DNA of 64,000 nucleotides, from contig NZ_CP186274.1 of the NCBI RefSeq assembly GCF_049331405.1, forward strand, positions 6,262,001 through 6,326,000, given 5' to 3'. Position 1 is the first letter of the stretch; each line of letters begins with the position of its first letter. Below the pieces are notes generated by a model that saw only the letters and a list, made by a program, of their open reading frames with translations, was not told the origin of the DNA and ran no database searches. The DNA comes from PoT sp049331405. GTDB taxonomy: Bacteria > Planctomycetota > Planctomycetia > Isosphaerales > Isosphaeraceae. The translations under genes and the position numbers were made by a program. Shown in pieces: positions 45,518 to 54,325 of this stretch.

Positions 45518-47161
45518 ATGGCCAATCGTCGTCCTCCGCACGGGGAGGGACAAAGACGCGGCCCCGCTCGTCGCCAAAGCCCGGCGGGCCCGCCCCGACC
45601 GGCTCAGTCGTCGTCGTCCAAACCCAGGCCCAAGGCCAAGCCTCGCAATGCCGAGGCCGATGGCGGGTTGGACCGGCTCCAGAAAGTGCTGGCCCATGCC
45701 GGGGTCGGCTCGAGACGCGCGTGCGAGGAACTCATCCTCCAAGGGCGGGTCACGGTGGATAATCAGGTGGTCCGCGAGCTCGGGACTCGCGTGGACCCCG
45801 AGAAATCGAAGATCGCCCTCGACGGCCAGCGGATCCAGCCCGAGCGGATGGTCTACTTCGCCGTTTCGAAGCCCAAGGGCTACGTCTCGACGAACAACGA
45901 CCCCTCGGGCCGCCCCCGCGTCGTCGACCTGCTCCCCGAGATCCCCCAGCGCGTCTACACGGTGGGCCGGCTCGACGAGATGAGCATGGGCCTCATCCTC
46001 CTGACCAATGACGGCGAACTCGCCAACAAGCTGGCGCATCCGAAGTTCGGCGTCGAGAAGCTGTATCGCGCGGTGGTGGCCGGCACGCCCGAGCGCGAGG
46101 TGCTCAACAAGCTGACCGAAGGGGTCTGGCTCGCCGAAGGCAAGGTGAAGGCCAAGCGGGTCAAGGTCGTCGGCAAGAGGGGCCAGGCGACCATCCTCGA
46201 GATGGTCCTCGCCGAGGGCAAGAACCGCGAAGTGCGCCGGATGCTGGCGAAGCTCGGGCACAAGGTGATGTCGCTGACCCGCATCGCCGTGGGGCCGATC
46301 ACCTTGAAGGGGCTCGCCCCCGGCGAACACCGTTCCCTCTCCCGCCTCGAGATCGAGCTCCTGCAGAAGGTCGCCGCCGGCATCGCCGTCGCGCCGCTGC
46401 GATTCTCGAACGCCCGGCCGACCCGGACGCCGACGAATCGGCCGCGTCCCGGTGCGGGTGCCGGCGAAGGCGGGCCCCGGAGCCGCGAAGGGGCCGAGCC
46501 TCGCTATGGTCACGACCGACCCGGTCCCAACGCGGGTCCGCCCAGGAACCGCGCGGGGGCCTCGAACGCGGGCAGGAGCCGTCGCCCCGGCGGTCCTTAC
46601 GCGGGCGGGCCGGCGCGTCGGCCGAACGGCCCCGGTGCCCCTCAGGACCGAAGGCCTCGCCCCGCCCGGACGCCGTCGGGCCAGCCCTATCAAATGGACG
46701 AGATGGACGATGGGCCGCAGAAGCGAGTCCCCGTGACCCGACCCAGGGAACTGCCGCCGTCGCAGCGTCGAGCCGTAGCCGGTTCCGGCCCCGCCCCGCG
46801 ACCCGGTTCCGGTCCTCGACCTGGCACTGGTCCCGGCCCGCGACCCGGCCCTGGAACTGGCTCGCGACCCGGCCCCGCCCAGAGACCGGGCGGTGAAGGC
46901 TCGCAGGGCCGTCCTCCGGTGCCTCGCCCTTCGGGCCCGCCCCCGTCGCAGCGACGACCCCAGCCCCAGTCGGGGCCGGCGTCGAAGCGTCCCAAGCCCC
47001 CAATCGACGAGCCCCCCACGCGGCGAATCATCGGGCTCGACACGGGCTCGGGTCCGCGTCGTCCCCGCCCCGAAGGGCGTCGCCCCATGCCGAAGGGGCG
47101 TTTCCCGAGGGCCTCGCTCGGCCCGAGGCGCCCGCGCCCCGCGGACGACGGCGACCAGTAA
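45518..47161 (+). CDS. RsuA/RluB-type rRNA pseudouridine synthase with a long basic tail
   Basis: ATG 45518 has AAGGA upstream. The 547-residue product has a basic disordered start (1-50), an S4 RNA-binding domain (about 51-97; LDRLQKVLAHAGVGSRRACEE) and a pseudouridine synthase domain (about 112-300) with the catalytic D153 in GRLDEMSMGLILLTNDG. The family usually has a Thr where the first Met of MSMGL stands. After the enzyme comes a tail of about 245 residues made of Pro, Arg, Gly and Ser, with PGPRPGSGPRPG-like repeats. The core isomerises a uridine in 16S or 23S rRNA. The tail, absent from E. coli homologues, may add RNA affinity. Confidence 0.93.
   Translation: MANRRPPHGEGQRRGPARRQSPAGPPRPAQSSSSKPRPKAKPRNAEADGGLDRLQKVLAHAGVGSRRACEELILQGRVTVDNQVVRELGTRVDPEKSKIALDGQRIQPERMVYFAVSKPKGYVSTNNDPSGRPRVVDLLPEIPQRVYTVGRLDEMSMGLILLTNDGELANKLAHPKFGVEKLYRAVVAGTPEREVLNKLTEGVWLAEGKVKAKRVKVVGKRGQATILEMVLAEGKNREVRRMLAKLGHKVMSLTRIAVGPITLKGLAPGEHRSLSRLEIELLQKVAAGIAVAPLRFSNARPTRTPTNRPRPGAGAGEGGPRSREGAEPRYGHDRPGPNAGPPRNRAGASNAGRSRRPGGPYAGGPARRPNGPGAPQDRRPRPARTPSGQPYQMDEMDDGPQKRVPVTRPRELPPSQRRAVAGSGPAPRPGSGPRPGTGPGPRPGPGTGSRPGPAQRPGGEGSQGRPPVPRPSGPPPSQRRPQPQSGPASKRPKPPIDEPPTRRIIGLDTGSGPRRPRPEGRRPMPKGRFPRASLGPRRPRPADDGDQ
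46750..46900. repeat. Pro/Gly/Arg-coding low-complexity repeat
   Basis: Imperfect units of the type GGTTCCGGTCCTCG and CCCGGCCC recur in the tail-coding part of the pseudouridine synthase gene and encode the PGPRPGSG-like repeats. Confidence 0.7.
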
Positions 47162-47335
47162 GATCCCTGAGCCTTCGCGTCGCGATCCAACCCGACCTGG
47201 CCTCGCCTCCTGGCAGGGCCGGTCGGGACCCTGGATTCGCCCCCTGCGGAACCCTCGCAACACCCCGGCGGATACCGTCCGGACGCCTTTGAGGGAATCC
47301 GATCGCCCTTATCTAGCTAGCCGAGGGAATCGAGC

Positions 47336-48211
47336 GTGGAAGCGGTTGCCCCTGCGTGCGTGGCCCAGCGGAGTGTGACGGTCCTCGAGAACGTCGAGGT
47401 CGCCCGCGACACCTACCGGATCCGGCTCGATGATCCCGAGATGGCCAGGTCCATCCTCCCCGGCCAGTTCCTCATGATCCGGCCGACCGAAGAGACCTCG
47501 CCCCTGCTGGGGAGGCCCTTTGCGGTCTACGACGTGGCCCGGGATTCGAACGGGGATCCCTGCGCGGTCGACGTCGTCTACCTCGTGATCGGCAAGGGGA
47601 CGTCGGCCCTGGCCAAACGTCGGCACGGCGATCGGGTGACGACCTGGGGACCCCTCGGCCATGGCTTCGGCGCCCCGCCTCAGGGGGATGTCGTCTTCGT
47701 GGCGGGCGGGATCGGCCAGACCCCTTTCCTGGCGCTCGGCCGCTGGTGGCTCGGAGCCGCCGAGTATGGCGTGAGCCTGCCCGACACGCCTCGCGGCGGT
47801 CCCTATGCGACGTCGACCACCCTACTCTACGGCGTCCGCACCGCGGCGCTCGCCGCCGGGGTCACCGATTTCGAGGCTGCCGGGATTGCCGTCGAACTCG
47901 CGACCGATGACGGCTCGGCCGGGCATCACGGCTTCGTCACGCAGCTCTTGCAGGCGAAGCTCGAGCGAGGAGCGCGGCCGGCGATGGTCGTCGGTTGCGG
48001 CCCGCCCCCGATGCTCGCGGCGCTGACGAGGCTCGTCGAACAGTACGGCGTCCCTTGCCTGCTCTCGCTCGAGAACCACATGGCCTGCGGCTTCGGCGCC
48101 TGCTTCAGTTGCGTCGCGCCGATCCGTCAGGAGGATGGTTCGGTCGACCTCCGCCGCGTCTGTGTCGAGGGGCCGATTTTCCCCGCCGCCAGCGTCGCCT
48201 GGCCCGCTTGA
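47336..48211 (+). CDS. pyrK: PyrK-like dihydroorotate dehydrogenase electron-transfer subunit
   Basis: GTG 47336 has AGGGA eight bases upstream; the product has 291 residues. The FAD-binding domain (about 12-110) has RPFAVYDV, followed by GPLGHGF, and the NAD-binding domain starts at VVFVAGGIGQTPF. The C-terminal 2Fe-2S cluster ligands C251, C256, C259 and C276 lie in CGFGACFSCVAP and RRVCVEGP, the PyrK signature. It passes electrons from dihydroorotate oxidation (PyrD type B partner) to NAD+. No pyrD gene is nearby, and pyrC is 6 kb away, so the pyrimidine genes are scattered. Confidence 0.9.
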   Translation: MEAVAPACVAQRSVTVLENVEVARDTYRIRLDDPEMARSILPGQFLMIRPTEETSPLLGRPFAVYDVARDSNGDPCAVDVVYLVIGKGTSALAKRRHGDRVTTWGPLGHGFGAPPQGDVVFVAGGIGQTPFLALGRWWLGAAEYGVSLPDTPRGGPYATSTTLLYGVRTAALAAGVTDFEAAGIAVELATDDGSAGHHGFVTQLLQAKLERGARPAMVVGCGPPPMLAALTRLVEQYGVPCLLSLENHMACGFGACFSCVAPIRQEDGSVDLRRVCVEGPIFPAASVAWPA

Positions 48212-48236
48212 GGTTGGAATCCGAAGGGCCCGAGCC

Positions 48237-49022
48237 TCAGCGTCGGGCCCTGGCTCGGATCTGGTCGCGGAGCTTGGCGGCGCGCTCGTAGTCCTCGTCG
48301 GCCACGGCCTCGTCGAGCTGCTCTTTGAGCGTCTTCTGGACCGAGAAGTTCTTGCGGATGTCTTGCTCGAGGATCCGGAGCTGCTCGATGAGCGGTTGAT
48401 TGGGGGACTCCCCCGATTCCGCCTCGTCCTCGTCCTCATCCTCATCGGCGTCGTGCCTGGGCGGGGTCGTGAGCCGGTCGATCCCCTCGCGGACGATGTC
48501 GACGGCCTCTTCGGGCTTGCGCCGTTCGAGAGCGAGCGCGGCCAGGGCCTGGGTGCGGTGGAAGAGGACGAGGGGCCTCAATCGCTCGTGCGAGGCGATG
48601 TACTCCGCGTCGTTGCTGTGTTCCGCGATGAAGTCCATCATCGCAAGCGTGTGTTCGGCGTCGAGGAGCGCCTTGTCGTAGCGCTGCAGGGTCAGCCAGG
48701 CGAGCCGGCGATGGTGGAACTGCATCAGCTCGCGGTCGGCGGCCGTGCAGTGTTCGGTGGACATCGTCCACGCCGAGGCCCGGCTCGACTTGGCGTTCCC
48801 CTTCCCGGCGGCCCGATAGCGCAGGTATTCGAGGTAGGTGGCGAATCCGTGCGGCTTGAGGCCGTCCGGACGGCCGCCGATCTCCATCTGGAGCACGCCC
48901 AGCTCGACCCGGACCTGGATCACGGTCCGGCCGTCTCGCGCACGGACCTCGCGAGCGATGACCTCACCTGGCTCGGGTTCGTAGGGCCAACCCTGTAGCG
49001 TGTCGTCCAAGTCCCGGCGCAT
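48237..49022 (-). CDS. UVR-motif protein of unknown function
   Basis: The 261-residue protein has an N-terminal domain of about 90 residues (DGRTVIQVRVELGVLQMEIGGRPDG), a helical middle region (about 95-185), an Asp/Glu-rich linker (DEDEDEDEAE), and a C-terminal UVR motif LKEQLDEAVADEDYERAAKLRDQI, the helical hairpin that joins UvrB and UvrC. No nuclease or helicase motif is present. The same motif occurs in ClpC/McsA-type regulators, so DNA repair is not proven. It is likely cytoplasmic. The gene is convergent with pyrK, 25 bases away. Confidence 0.85.
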   Translation of the reverse strand: MRRDLDDTLQGWPYEPEPGEVIAREVRARDGRTVIQVRVELGVLQMEIGGRPDGLKPHGFATYLEYLRYRAAGKGNAKSSRASAWTMSTEHCTAADRELMQFHHRRLAWLTLQRYDKALLDAEHTLAMMDFIAEHSNDAEYIASHERLRPLVLFHRTQALAALALERRKPEEAVDIVREGIDRLTTPPRHDADEDEDEDEAESGESPNQPLIEQLRILEQDIRKNFSVQKTLKEQLDEAVADEDYERAAKLRDQIRARARR

Positions 49023-49225
49023 CGCCTTTTGACTCTCAGGGTGAGCTGAACCTGGAGAATTCCAATCCCCTTCACTCGCTTTGATTATATCAAGCCGACC
49101 CGGTCGAGCCTATTGGCATCTCGTATTCCTTCATACTGCCGGCCTGCGGAAGCATGACCTTCCCCTCGTGTTTTGGGTCGTTTCATCGCTCAATGAAAAC
49201 CTTCGAAAAGTCCGGGACTAGGGTC

Positions 49226-49254
49226 TTGTAATTTGGCCTCCGCCGGCTGATAAT
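49226..49254 (+). promoter_or_regulatory. Candidate promoter of the tRNA-Lys gene
   Basis: TTGTAA (49226-49231) and GATAAT (49249-49254) are separated by 17 bases and match the sigma-70 consensus in four and five of six positions. Transcription would begin about 20 bases before the tRNA. Confidence 0.6.
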
Positions 49255-49280
49255 GTTCTCTCTGGCTACGACAGTCAGTC

Positions 49281-49353
<73 letters not shown>

Positions 49354-49816
49354 CTAGCGCAGGGCCACGCGGGCCGGCGCAAAGCCCCGCAAGCCAACCT
49401 CTTGCGGCGAGAATCCCGAAAGTTATGAGAAAGTGTTGGTGGTGTGTAAGTCCACACTATCACACAGGTTTGCGATCATTTCTTGTCTCAGCAATATCAG
49501 TCGACGGATAAGGGCCGGGTCATCCCGGCCTTTCGTCGTTCATTGGTTCATTGGCGTCGCAGCCTCTCTTCTCCCCTGAAATCCATTGCCCCTCGATGCG
49601 AATGATTGGGACTGCAAACGCCTCGTTTGTACGGGGCGAGTGCGGCCGTGTCGTTGTTATCGGACTTTCATTTTGACATTTAGTTGAAATAGAGAAGTAA
49701 AGCTCTGAGAGGCCAGATCTCATTGGCCTGAGAGGCTACGAGGAACCTCGTGTCACCAGATGTGGCAAGGACGCGTGGGGCGTGGATTACCAGGCGGAGC
49801 CGGTCGAACGAGGTAG
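49354..49816. other. Gene-poor region after the tRNA
   Basis: This 463-base region has a hairpin terminator at 49511-49536. Short frames occur but none has coding character. No tRNA 3'-end copy was found that would mark an attachment site. Confidence 0.45.
49511..49536 (+). terminator. Rho-independent terminator downstream of tRNA-Lys
   Basis: GGCCGGG (49513-49519), loop TCAT and CCCGGCC (49524-49530) form a stem of seven pairs, followed by TTTCGTCGTT. It would end the tRNA transcript about 180 bases after the tRNA. Confidence 0.65.
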
Positions 49817-50227
49817 TCACGGCGTGGCTTGCTCGGCGGGTTGCTCGTTCCCCCCTCCCGGTTCGGTGATTGCCTCGCTGCCGACGGGCGGCTCGACGGG
49901 TGAGTCGTGCTCGGGCGCAGGGGGCGCGGCTTCGTGATGGAGTCGGAGTCCGTCATCGAAGGCGGCGAGGAACTCGGCGTAGAGCTTGGGCCCGATATCG
50001 GGGCCGTAGCGGATGATCAACTCGTCCTTGACCGGCCGCAGGATCAGGCGATCCAATTCGGAGGGGCACATCGCCAGCTCATCCACCAGTCCGCCCAGCG
50101 ATTCGGCCCTCGCGATCATCTCACATTTGACTCGAGGGTTCTCCGTGTCGCGGCGATAGCAAATCATGATGGAGACGCCCCGGGCGATCACCGCCCGGAT
50201 CTGCTGATCATTGTACATGCCGTGCAT
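49817..50227 (-). CDS. Hypothetical protein near tRNA-Lys
   Basis: This 136-residue frame has GC-rich coding character, unlike the surrounding gene-poor DNA, which is the main reason to call it. The first 90 residues look like a folded, partly helical domain (LDRLILRPVKDELIIRYGPDIGPKLYAEFLAAFDDG) and the last 40 are Pro/Glu-rich and probably disordered. ATG 50227 and ATG 50218 are possible starts; neither has a good ribosome site. No family is recognised. Confidence 0.5.
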   Translation of the reverse strand: MHGMYNDQQIRAVIARGVSIMICYRRDTENPRVKCEMIARAESLGGLVDELAMCPSELDRLILRPVKDELIIRYGPDIGPKLYAEFLAAFDDGLRLHHEAAPPAPEHDSPVEPPVGSEAITEPGGGNEQPAEQATP

Positions 50228-50977
50228 CCCCAGGGCGGATCGGAGGACTACGGGATGTCTTCCCTCAAGGAACTTGACGATATCGCTATGGCTAGCGAAT
50301 TCGGGAAATCACCTAGACAGAAATTCGACAAGCTTTATATAAGTCTATAGGGTGTTGAGAATTTATAGTCGGATTGCCTTCGCTAAGGCAAGAGGACTTC
50401 GCCTTGCGAGCCACTCCCGAGGCGGATTCGCCGCATCATCGACGATGAGCTGGATCGTCCGACTGCCCGCACGCGAGATGAATGGGGCGTCGATCATGGC
50501 CGATCGGGGAGAAATTGGAAGGAGAAAGACTCTCTGCGGCCGAGGGATGGAATAGGCCCGGAATGCGTCATGTTATGAGTGGTAAAAATTATTATTTTTC
50601 ATATTTTTTATACTTGTAAAGTTATGGTCGCGGCTTCATGGAGTCGCAACTTCGAACGGTGTGGATCTCGTCCATGCTGCCTTTCTCCCGCCCGTAATCA
50701 GGATTTATGATGACGACGTGAGCCGGGCCCCGCCCCTTGCGTTACGTCGACCGGCGTTGGATCATGACGGCGGTCCTGTTCGCCGGAGTGGAAAGTGGGT
50801 CACGTGCGGGGCGGGCCGTTTCGGCCTACCCGGTCCCCGATGCGTCGAATCTGGCCAGACTTGCCCTCGGGCTCGCGAGCGATCCTCGCGGCGCGAGGGG
50901 TATGACTTCCGGCGGGATATGATCCACGTGCATCATCCAAGAGGCCTGGCGCCTGGAATGGGAAAGGGGACGACATC
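50228..50977. other. Gene-poor region with an AT-rich patch
   Basis: This 750-base stretch contains a very AT-rich patch at about 50575-50630, with AAAAAT and ATTTTT forming a small hairpin and a TATACT that could be a -10 element without a clear -35. Frames such as 50352-50555 lack motifs. The composition differs strongly from the rest of the window. Nothing further is recognised. Confidence 0.5.
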
Positions 50978-52816
50978 GTGCGATCCGGTTCGACCTTGAG
51001 GACGGCTGCGGCGATCGCGGCGGGGGCGTTGTTCGGCTGGCTCGCGGCCAACGGGCAGCCGAGGTTCATCCGAGGCTCCGAGACCACCCCGAAGGCGACC
51101 CGCGTGGCCGTCGCCCCCGCGCCGGTGGAGGCGGAGGAGACGCCGCCCCAGCAGTGCTCCACGGCCTCGCGCCGGGAGATCCTCCTGGCCTCGGCCGCCG
51201 CGCAGCAAGGGCCATCGGCGGCTCCCAGGGCCGAGGGTGGCTCGAAGAAGCCGAACATCCTCGTCATCTTCGGCGACGACATCGGCACGACGAACATCAG
51301 CGCCTACAGCGACGGCCTGATGGGGTTCGAGACGCCGAATATCGATCGGATCGCCAACGAGGGGCTCCGATTCCTCCACTACTATGGCGAGCAGTCATGC
51401 ACCGCGGGGCGTGCGGCCTTCCTCACGGGGCAGCACGGCATCCGCACGGGGCTCACGAAGGTCGGGTTCCCGGGCGCCCCGATGGGGATGAGTCAGCTCG
51501 ATCCGTCCATCGGCGGCCTGCTCAAGAACCTCGGCTATGCCACGGGGCAGTTCGGCAAGAACCACGTCGGCGATCGCAACGAGACCCTGCCGACCGTCAA
51601 CGGCTTCGACGAATTCTTCGGCAACCTCTACCACCTGAACGCCGAGGAGGAGCCCGAGCTGCCCGACTATCCCAAGGACCCGGCCTATCGCGCCAAGTTC
51701 GGCCCTCGAGGCGTGCTCAAGTGCAAGGCCAGCGACAAGGACGACCCCACGGTCGACCCTCGCTTCGGCAAGGTCGGCAAGCAGGTCATCGTGGATAGCG
51801 GCCCGCTCACGAAGAAGCGGATGGAGACGATCGACGACGAGACCTCCGCCGCCGCCATCGACTACATGAAGCGCCAGCACTCGGCGAACAAGCCCTTCTT
51901 CTGCTGGTTTAACGCGACCCGGATGCACCTGCGTACGCATGTCCGCCCCGAGCATCGCGGCCGATACCAACACGGCAACAGCGAGTACGTCGACGGCATG
52001 ATCGAGCACGACGAGACCATCGGCTCGATCCTAAAATCCCTGGATGAGATGGGGATCGCCGACGACACGATCGTCGTCTACACGACCGATAACGGGCCGC
52101 ACATGAACACCTGGCCTGACGGAGCGATGACGCCGTTCCGCTCGGAGAAGAACACCAACTGGGAGGGGGCCTTCCGCGTCCCTTGCATGGTCCGCTGGCC
52201 GGGGGTGATCAAGCCGGGGACCGTGACGAACGAGATGATGAGCCACAACGACTGGATCCCCACGCTCTGCTCCATCGCGGGCGAGCCGGAGATCGCCAGC
52301 AAGCTGGCGGAAGGGTACGCGGCCAACGGCATCAACTACAAGGTGCATCTCGATGGCTACGACCAGTCGAAGTTCCTCCGCTCTGTGACAGGCACGGCGG
52401 CGAACAACAACGGGGCCAAGAGCGCCCGCAACAGGTTCTTCTACGCCGACGACGACGGCCTGCTCGTGGGCCTGCGGATGGGCGACATGAAGTACGTCTT
52501 CGCCGAGCAGCGCCTCCAGGGGACGCTGGGCGTCTGGGCCGAGCCGTTCACCAAGCTCCGCCTCCAGAAGATCTTCAACCTCTACCAGGACCCGTTCGAG
52601 CGGGCGGACATCACGTCCAACACCTACTGGGATTGGCTGCTCAACCAGATCGGCGGCGTCTACGGGACGATGGAAGAGGTCGTGAAATTCGCATCGACGT
52701 TCAAGCAGTTCCCGCCTCGTTCGATCCCGCCGAGCTTCTCCGCCTACACGATCCTGGAGGAGACCTTGAAGGAGATCAAGGAGGCCAAGGAGCGGGCCGC
52801 CGAGAAGGTGAAGTGA
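50978..52816 (+). CDS. Exported arylsulfatase with a Cys-type formylglycine site
   Basis: GTG 50978 has AAAGGGG eight bases upstream. The 612-residue product opens with a hydrophobic segment (TAAAIAAGALFGWLAANG). The sulfatase domain begins at PNILVIFGDDIG, with metal ligands D100/D101, and the active-site motif is C141-T-A-G-R145; the Cys must be oxidised to formylglycine by a maturase. Ala in the third position rather than Pro is seen in one sulfatase branch. TTDNGPHMNTWPDG carries the second Asp/Asn metal ligands. It should release sulfate from organic sulfate esters outside the cytoplasm. No maturase gene is in the window. Confidence 0.92.
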   Translation: MRSGSTLRTAAAIAAGALFGWLAANGQPRFIRGSETTPKATRVAVAPAPVEAEETPPQQCSTASRREILLASAAAQQGPSAAPRAEGGSKKPNILVIFGDDIGTTNISAYSDGLMGFETPNIDRIANEGLRFLHYYGEQSCTAGRAAFLTGQHGIRTGLTKVGFPGAPMGMSQLDPSIGGLLKNLGYATGQFGKNHVGDRNETLPTVNGFDEFFGNLYHLNAEEEPELPDYPKDPAYRAKFGPRGVLKCKASDKDDPTVDPRFGKVGKQVIVDSGPLTKKRMETIDDETSAAAIDYMKRQHSANKPFFCWFNATRMHLRTHVRPEHRGRYQHGNSEYVDGMIEHDETIGSILKSLDEMGIADDTIVVYTTDNGPHMNTWPDGAMTPFRSEKNTNWEGAFRVPCMVRWPGVIKPGTVTNEMMSHNDWIPTLCSIAGEPEIASKLAEGYAANGINYKVHLDGYDQSKFLRSVTGTAANNNGAKSARNRFFYADDDGLLVGLRMGDMKYVFAEQRLQGTLGVWAEPFTKLRLQKIFNLYQDPFERADITSNTYWDWLLNQIGGVYGTMEEVVKFASTFKQFPPRSIPPSFSAYTILEETLKEIKEAKERAAEKVK

Positions 52817-52826
52817 CGACCCGATC

Positions 52827-52857
52827 GCGTCCGCGTCGCCCAGGGTGGAGCGGACGC
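52827..52857. terminator. Hairpin between convergent sulfatase and lipoprotein genes
   Basis: GCGTCCGC (52827-52834) and GCGGACGC (52850-52857) form a perfect 8-base stem with a 15-base loop, followed by TTCG on the plus strand. It probably ends transcription from both sides. Confidence 0.45.
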
Positions 52858-52876
52858 TTCGACTTGTCCCGCAGGC

Positions 52877-54154
52877 TCAACGACCGACGGGCAGCGTGAG
52901 GAATGGCCCGCCCGGTTGCTGGCGGGCGAAGTCGAGGCGGCTGAGCGACAGCGCCAGGGCGAACGTCGCCTTGCTCTGCTGATCGCGGTCGTCGATGTAA
53001 TACCAGTAGTCGCGGTATTTCACGGCGACGAAGGCCGTCGGCGGCGGCTTGTGTCCCCGGCAGGCGTGAACGGTGAAGAGGTCCTCGGTGACGGCCCTCT
53101 CATCGAAGGGGAGCCCGTCCGGGCCCGTCGGGAGTCTCACGAGCCCCGCGTCGAGGTGGTCGCAGGGGACCTCGACGCCGTTGGCCAGGTAGAAGTAGAC
53201 CTGCGCCGTCGACCGCAGGCTGACCTGGCATTGGTTCGAGGGAGGAGTCGGGACCCGGAGCGGGTCCGGCATGTTCCCTCGCACGACGACGACCTCGTAG
53301 CGGGTCCGGCCCGGCTGGAGATTCAGCAGGCCGACCATCTCCTCGATGACTGGGTGGCCGAGGGCGTGGGGATGCAGTTCGATGACGAGCCGGCGCTCCT
53401 TGCGGAGGAGGGACCAGGTCGTCCCGTCGCCGCGAGGTCGATATTCGAGGCTGTTCTTCGCCGCCTCGACGGCCGCCGTGGCGACCATGGCCGATTGCGG
53501 CAAGGGGCCTCCGACCTCGGCGAGGTGTTCCTCGGGTTTCACCTCGGCGAGGCCCAGGTCGTAGGACGCCTGGATCAATTCCGTCACGCGGCGGAATCGC
53601 GCGAAATCGGGGACGATGTCGCGCTGGGGGCCGCTGGCGGTGACTGCGTTCGGCAGGCCGTTGACCCGCTCGACCCAGAGGCGCAGGATCGTCGCCGCCG
53701 GCCAGCTCGTCTGCTGGAGCAGGATGAACGTCTCGATCGAGATCGGCGTGAGGAACTTCTCGACGGCCGCCCCGTTGTCCGACGGGAGCAGGGTCACGGT
53801 CGGCCGGTTGGCCCCGCTGACGTTGATGTCGGGAAGGATCGACGTGAAGGACCGGAATGTGCTGCCCGAGGGATTGGGGGCCTCGAAGAAGGGCCTCGCC
53901 TCGGCACCGCCCGCGAGCTCATACTGCGCGGCGATCGACGAGACGTTGAGGTTGAGCGGCACCTCGTTGTAGCGCATGTGGACGAGGTTGCGCAGGAGCT
54001 GCTCCTCTTCGACCTTCCGGACGGCCTCGTTGTATCGGCCGTGCGAGCGCTCCAACGCGAACGGCCCGAAGGCGCAGCCCGAGCAGGCGAGCGCGATACT
54101 CATCGCGATCGCGGCGGAGAGACGCGGGATGGTCCTCGGTCCTGGATGGAACAC
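52877..54154 (-). CDS. Large lipoprotein of unknown function
   Basis: GTG 54154 with AAGGAT eight bases upstream gives 425 residues; the longer frame to 54256 reads as noncoding. The lipoprotein signal ends in LACSGC with C27 as the lipid-bearing Cys. The mature protein starts with ERSHGRYNEAVRKVEEEQLLRNLVHMRYNEVPLNLNVSSI, a pattern I have no family name for, and ends in a compact region with FVAVKYRDYWYYIDDRDQQSKATFALALSLSRL. It is likely anchored in a membrane facing the periplasm. The function is unknown. Confidence 0.8.
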   Translation of the reverse strand: MFHPGPRTIPRLSAAIAMSIALACSGCAFGPFALERSHGRYNEAVRKVEEEQLLRNLVHMRYNEVPLNLNVSSIAAQYELAGGAEARPFFEAPNPSGSTFRSFTSILPDINVSGANRPTVTLLPSDNGAAVEKFLTPISIETFILLQQTSWPAATILRLWVERVNGLPNAVTASGPQRDIVPDFARFRRVTELIQASYDLGLAEVKPEEHLAEVGGPLPQSAMVATAAVEAAKNSLEYRPRGDGTTWSLLRKERRLVIELHPHALGHPVIEEMVGLLNLQPGRTRYEVVVVRGNMPDPLRVPTPPSNQCQVSLRSTAQVYFYLANGVEVPCDHLDAGLVRLPTGPDGLPFDERAVTEDLFTVHACRGHKPPPTAFVAVKYRDYWYYIDDRDQQSKATFALALSLSRLDFARQQPGGPFLTLPVGR

Positions 54155-54325
54155 ATCCCGATCCTTGGTCCGAGGCGTCACCGGCCGCGACTCGATCCAT
54201 CGAGAGGCGTAGACCCCGGCGCCTGGGCATTGTCGGGAAACCGCCGGGGTCGTCAAGGCGAATCGGCCGCCTCGCGGCTCGACCTCTGCCGTCGGGCCTC
54301 GATCCCTCGTCAGATCGTCCTCAAG

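Noticed and set aside
50352..50555. 67-codon plus-strand frame
   Set aside because: No ribosome site, no motif, and it lies in compositionally odd noncoding DNA.
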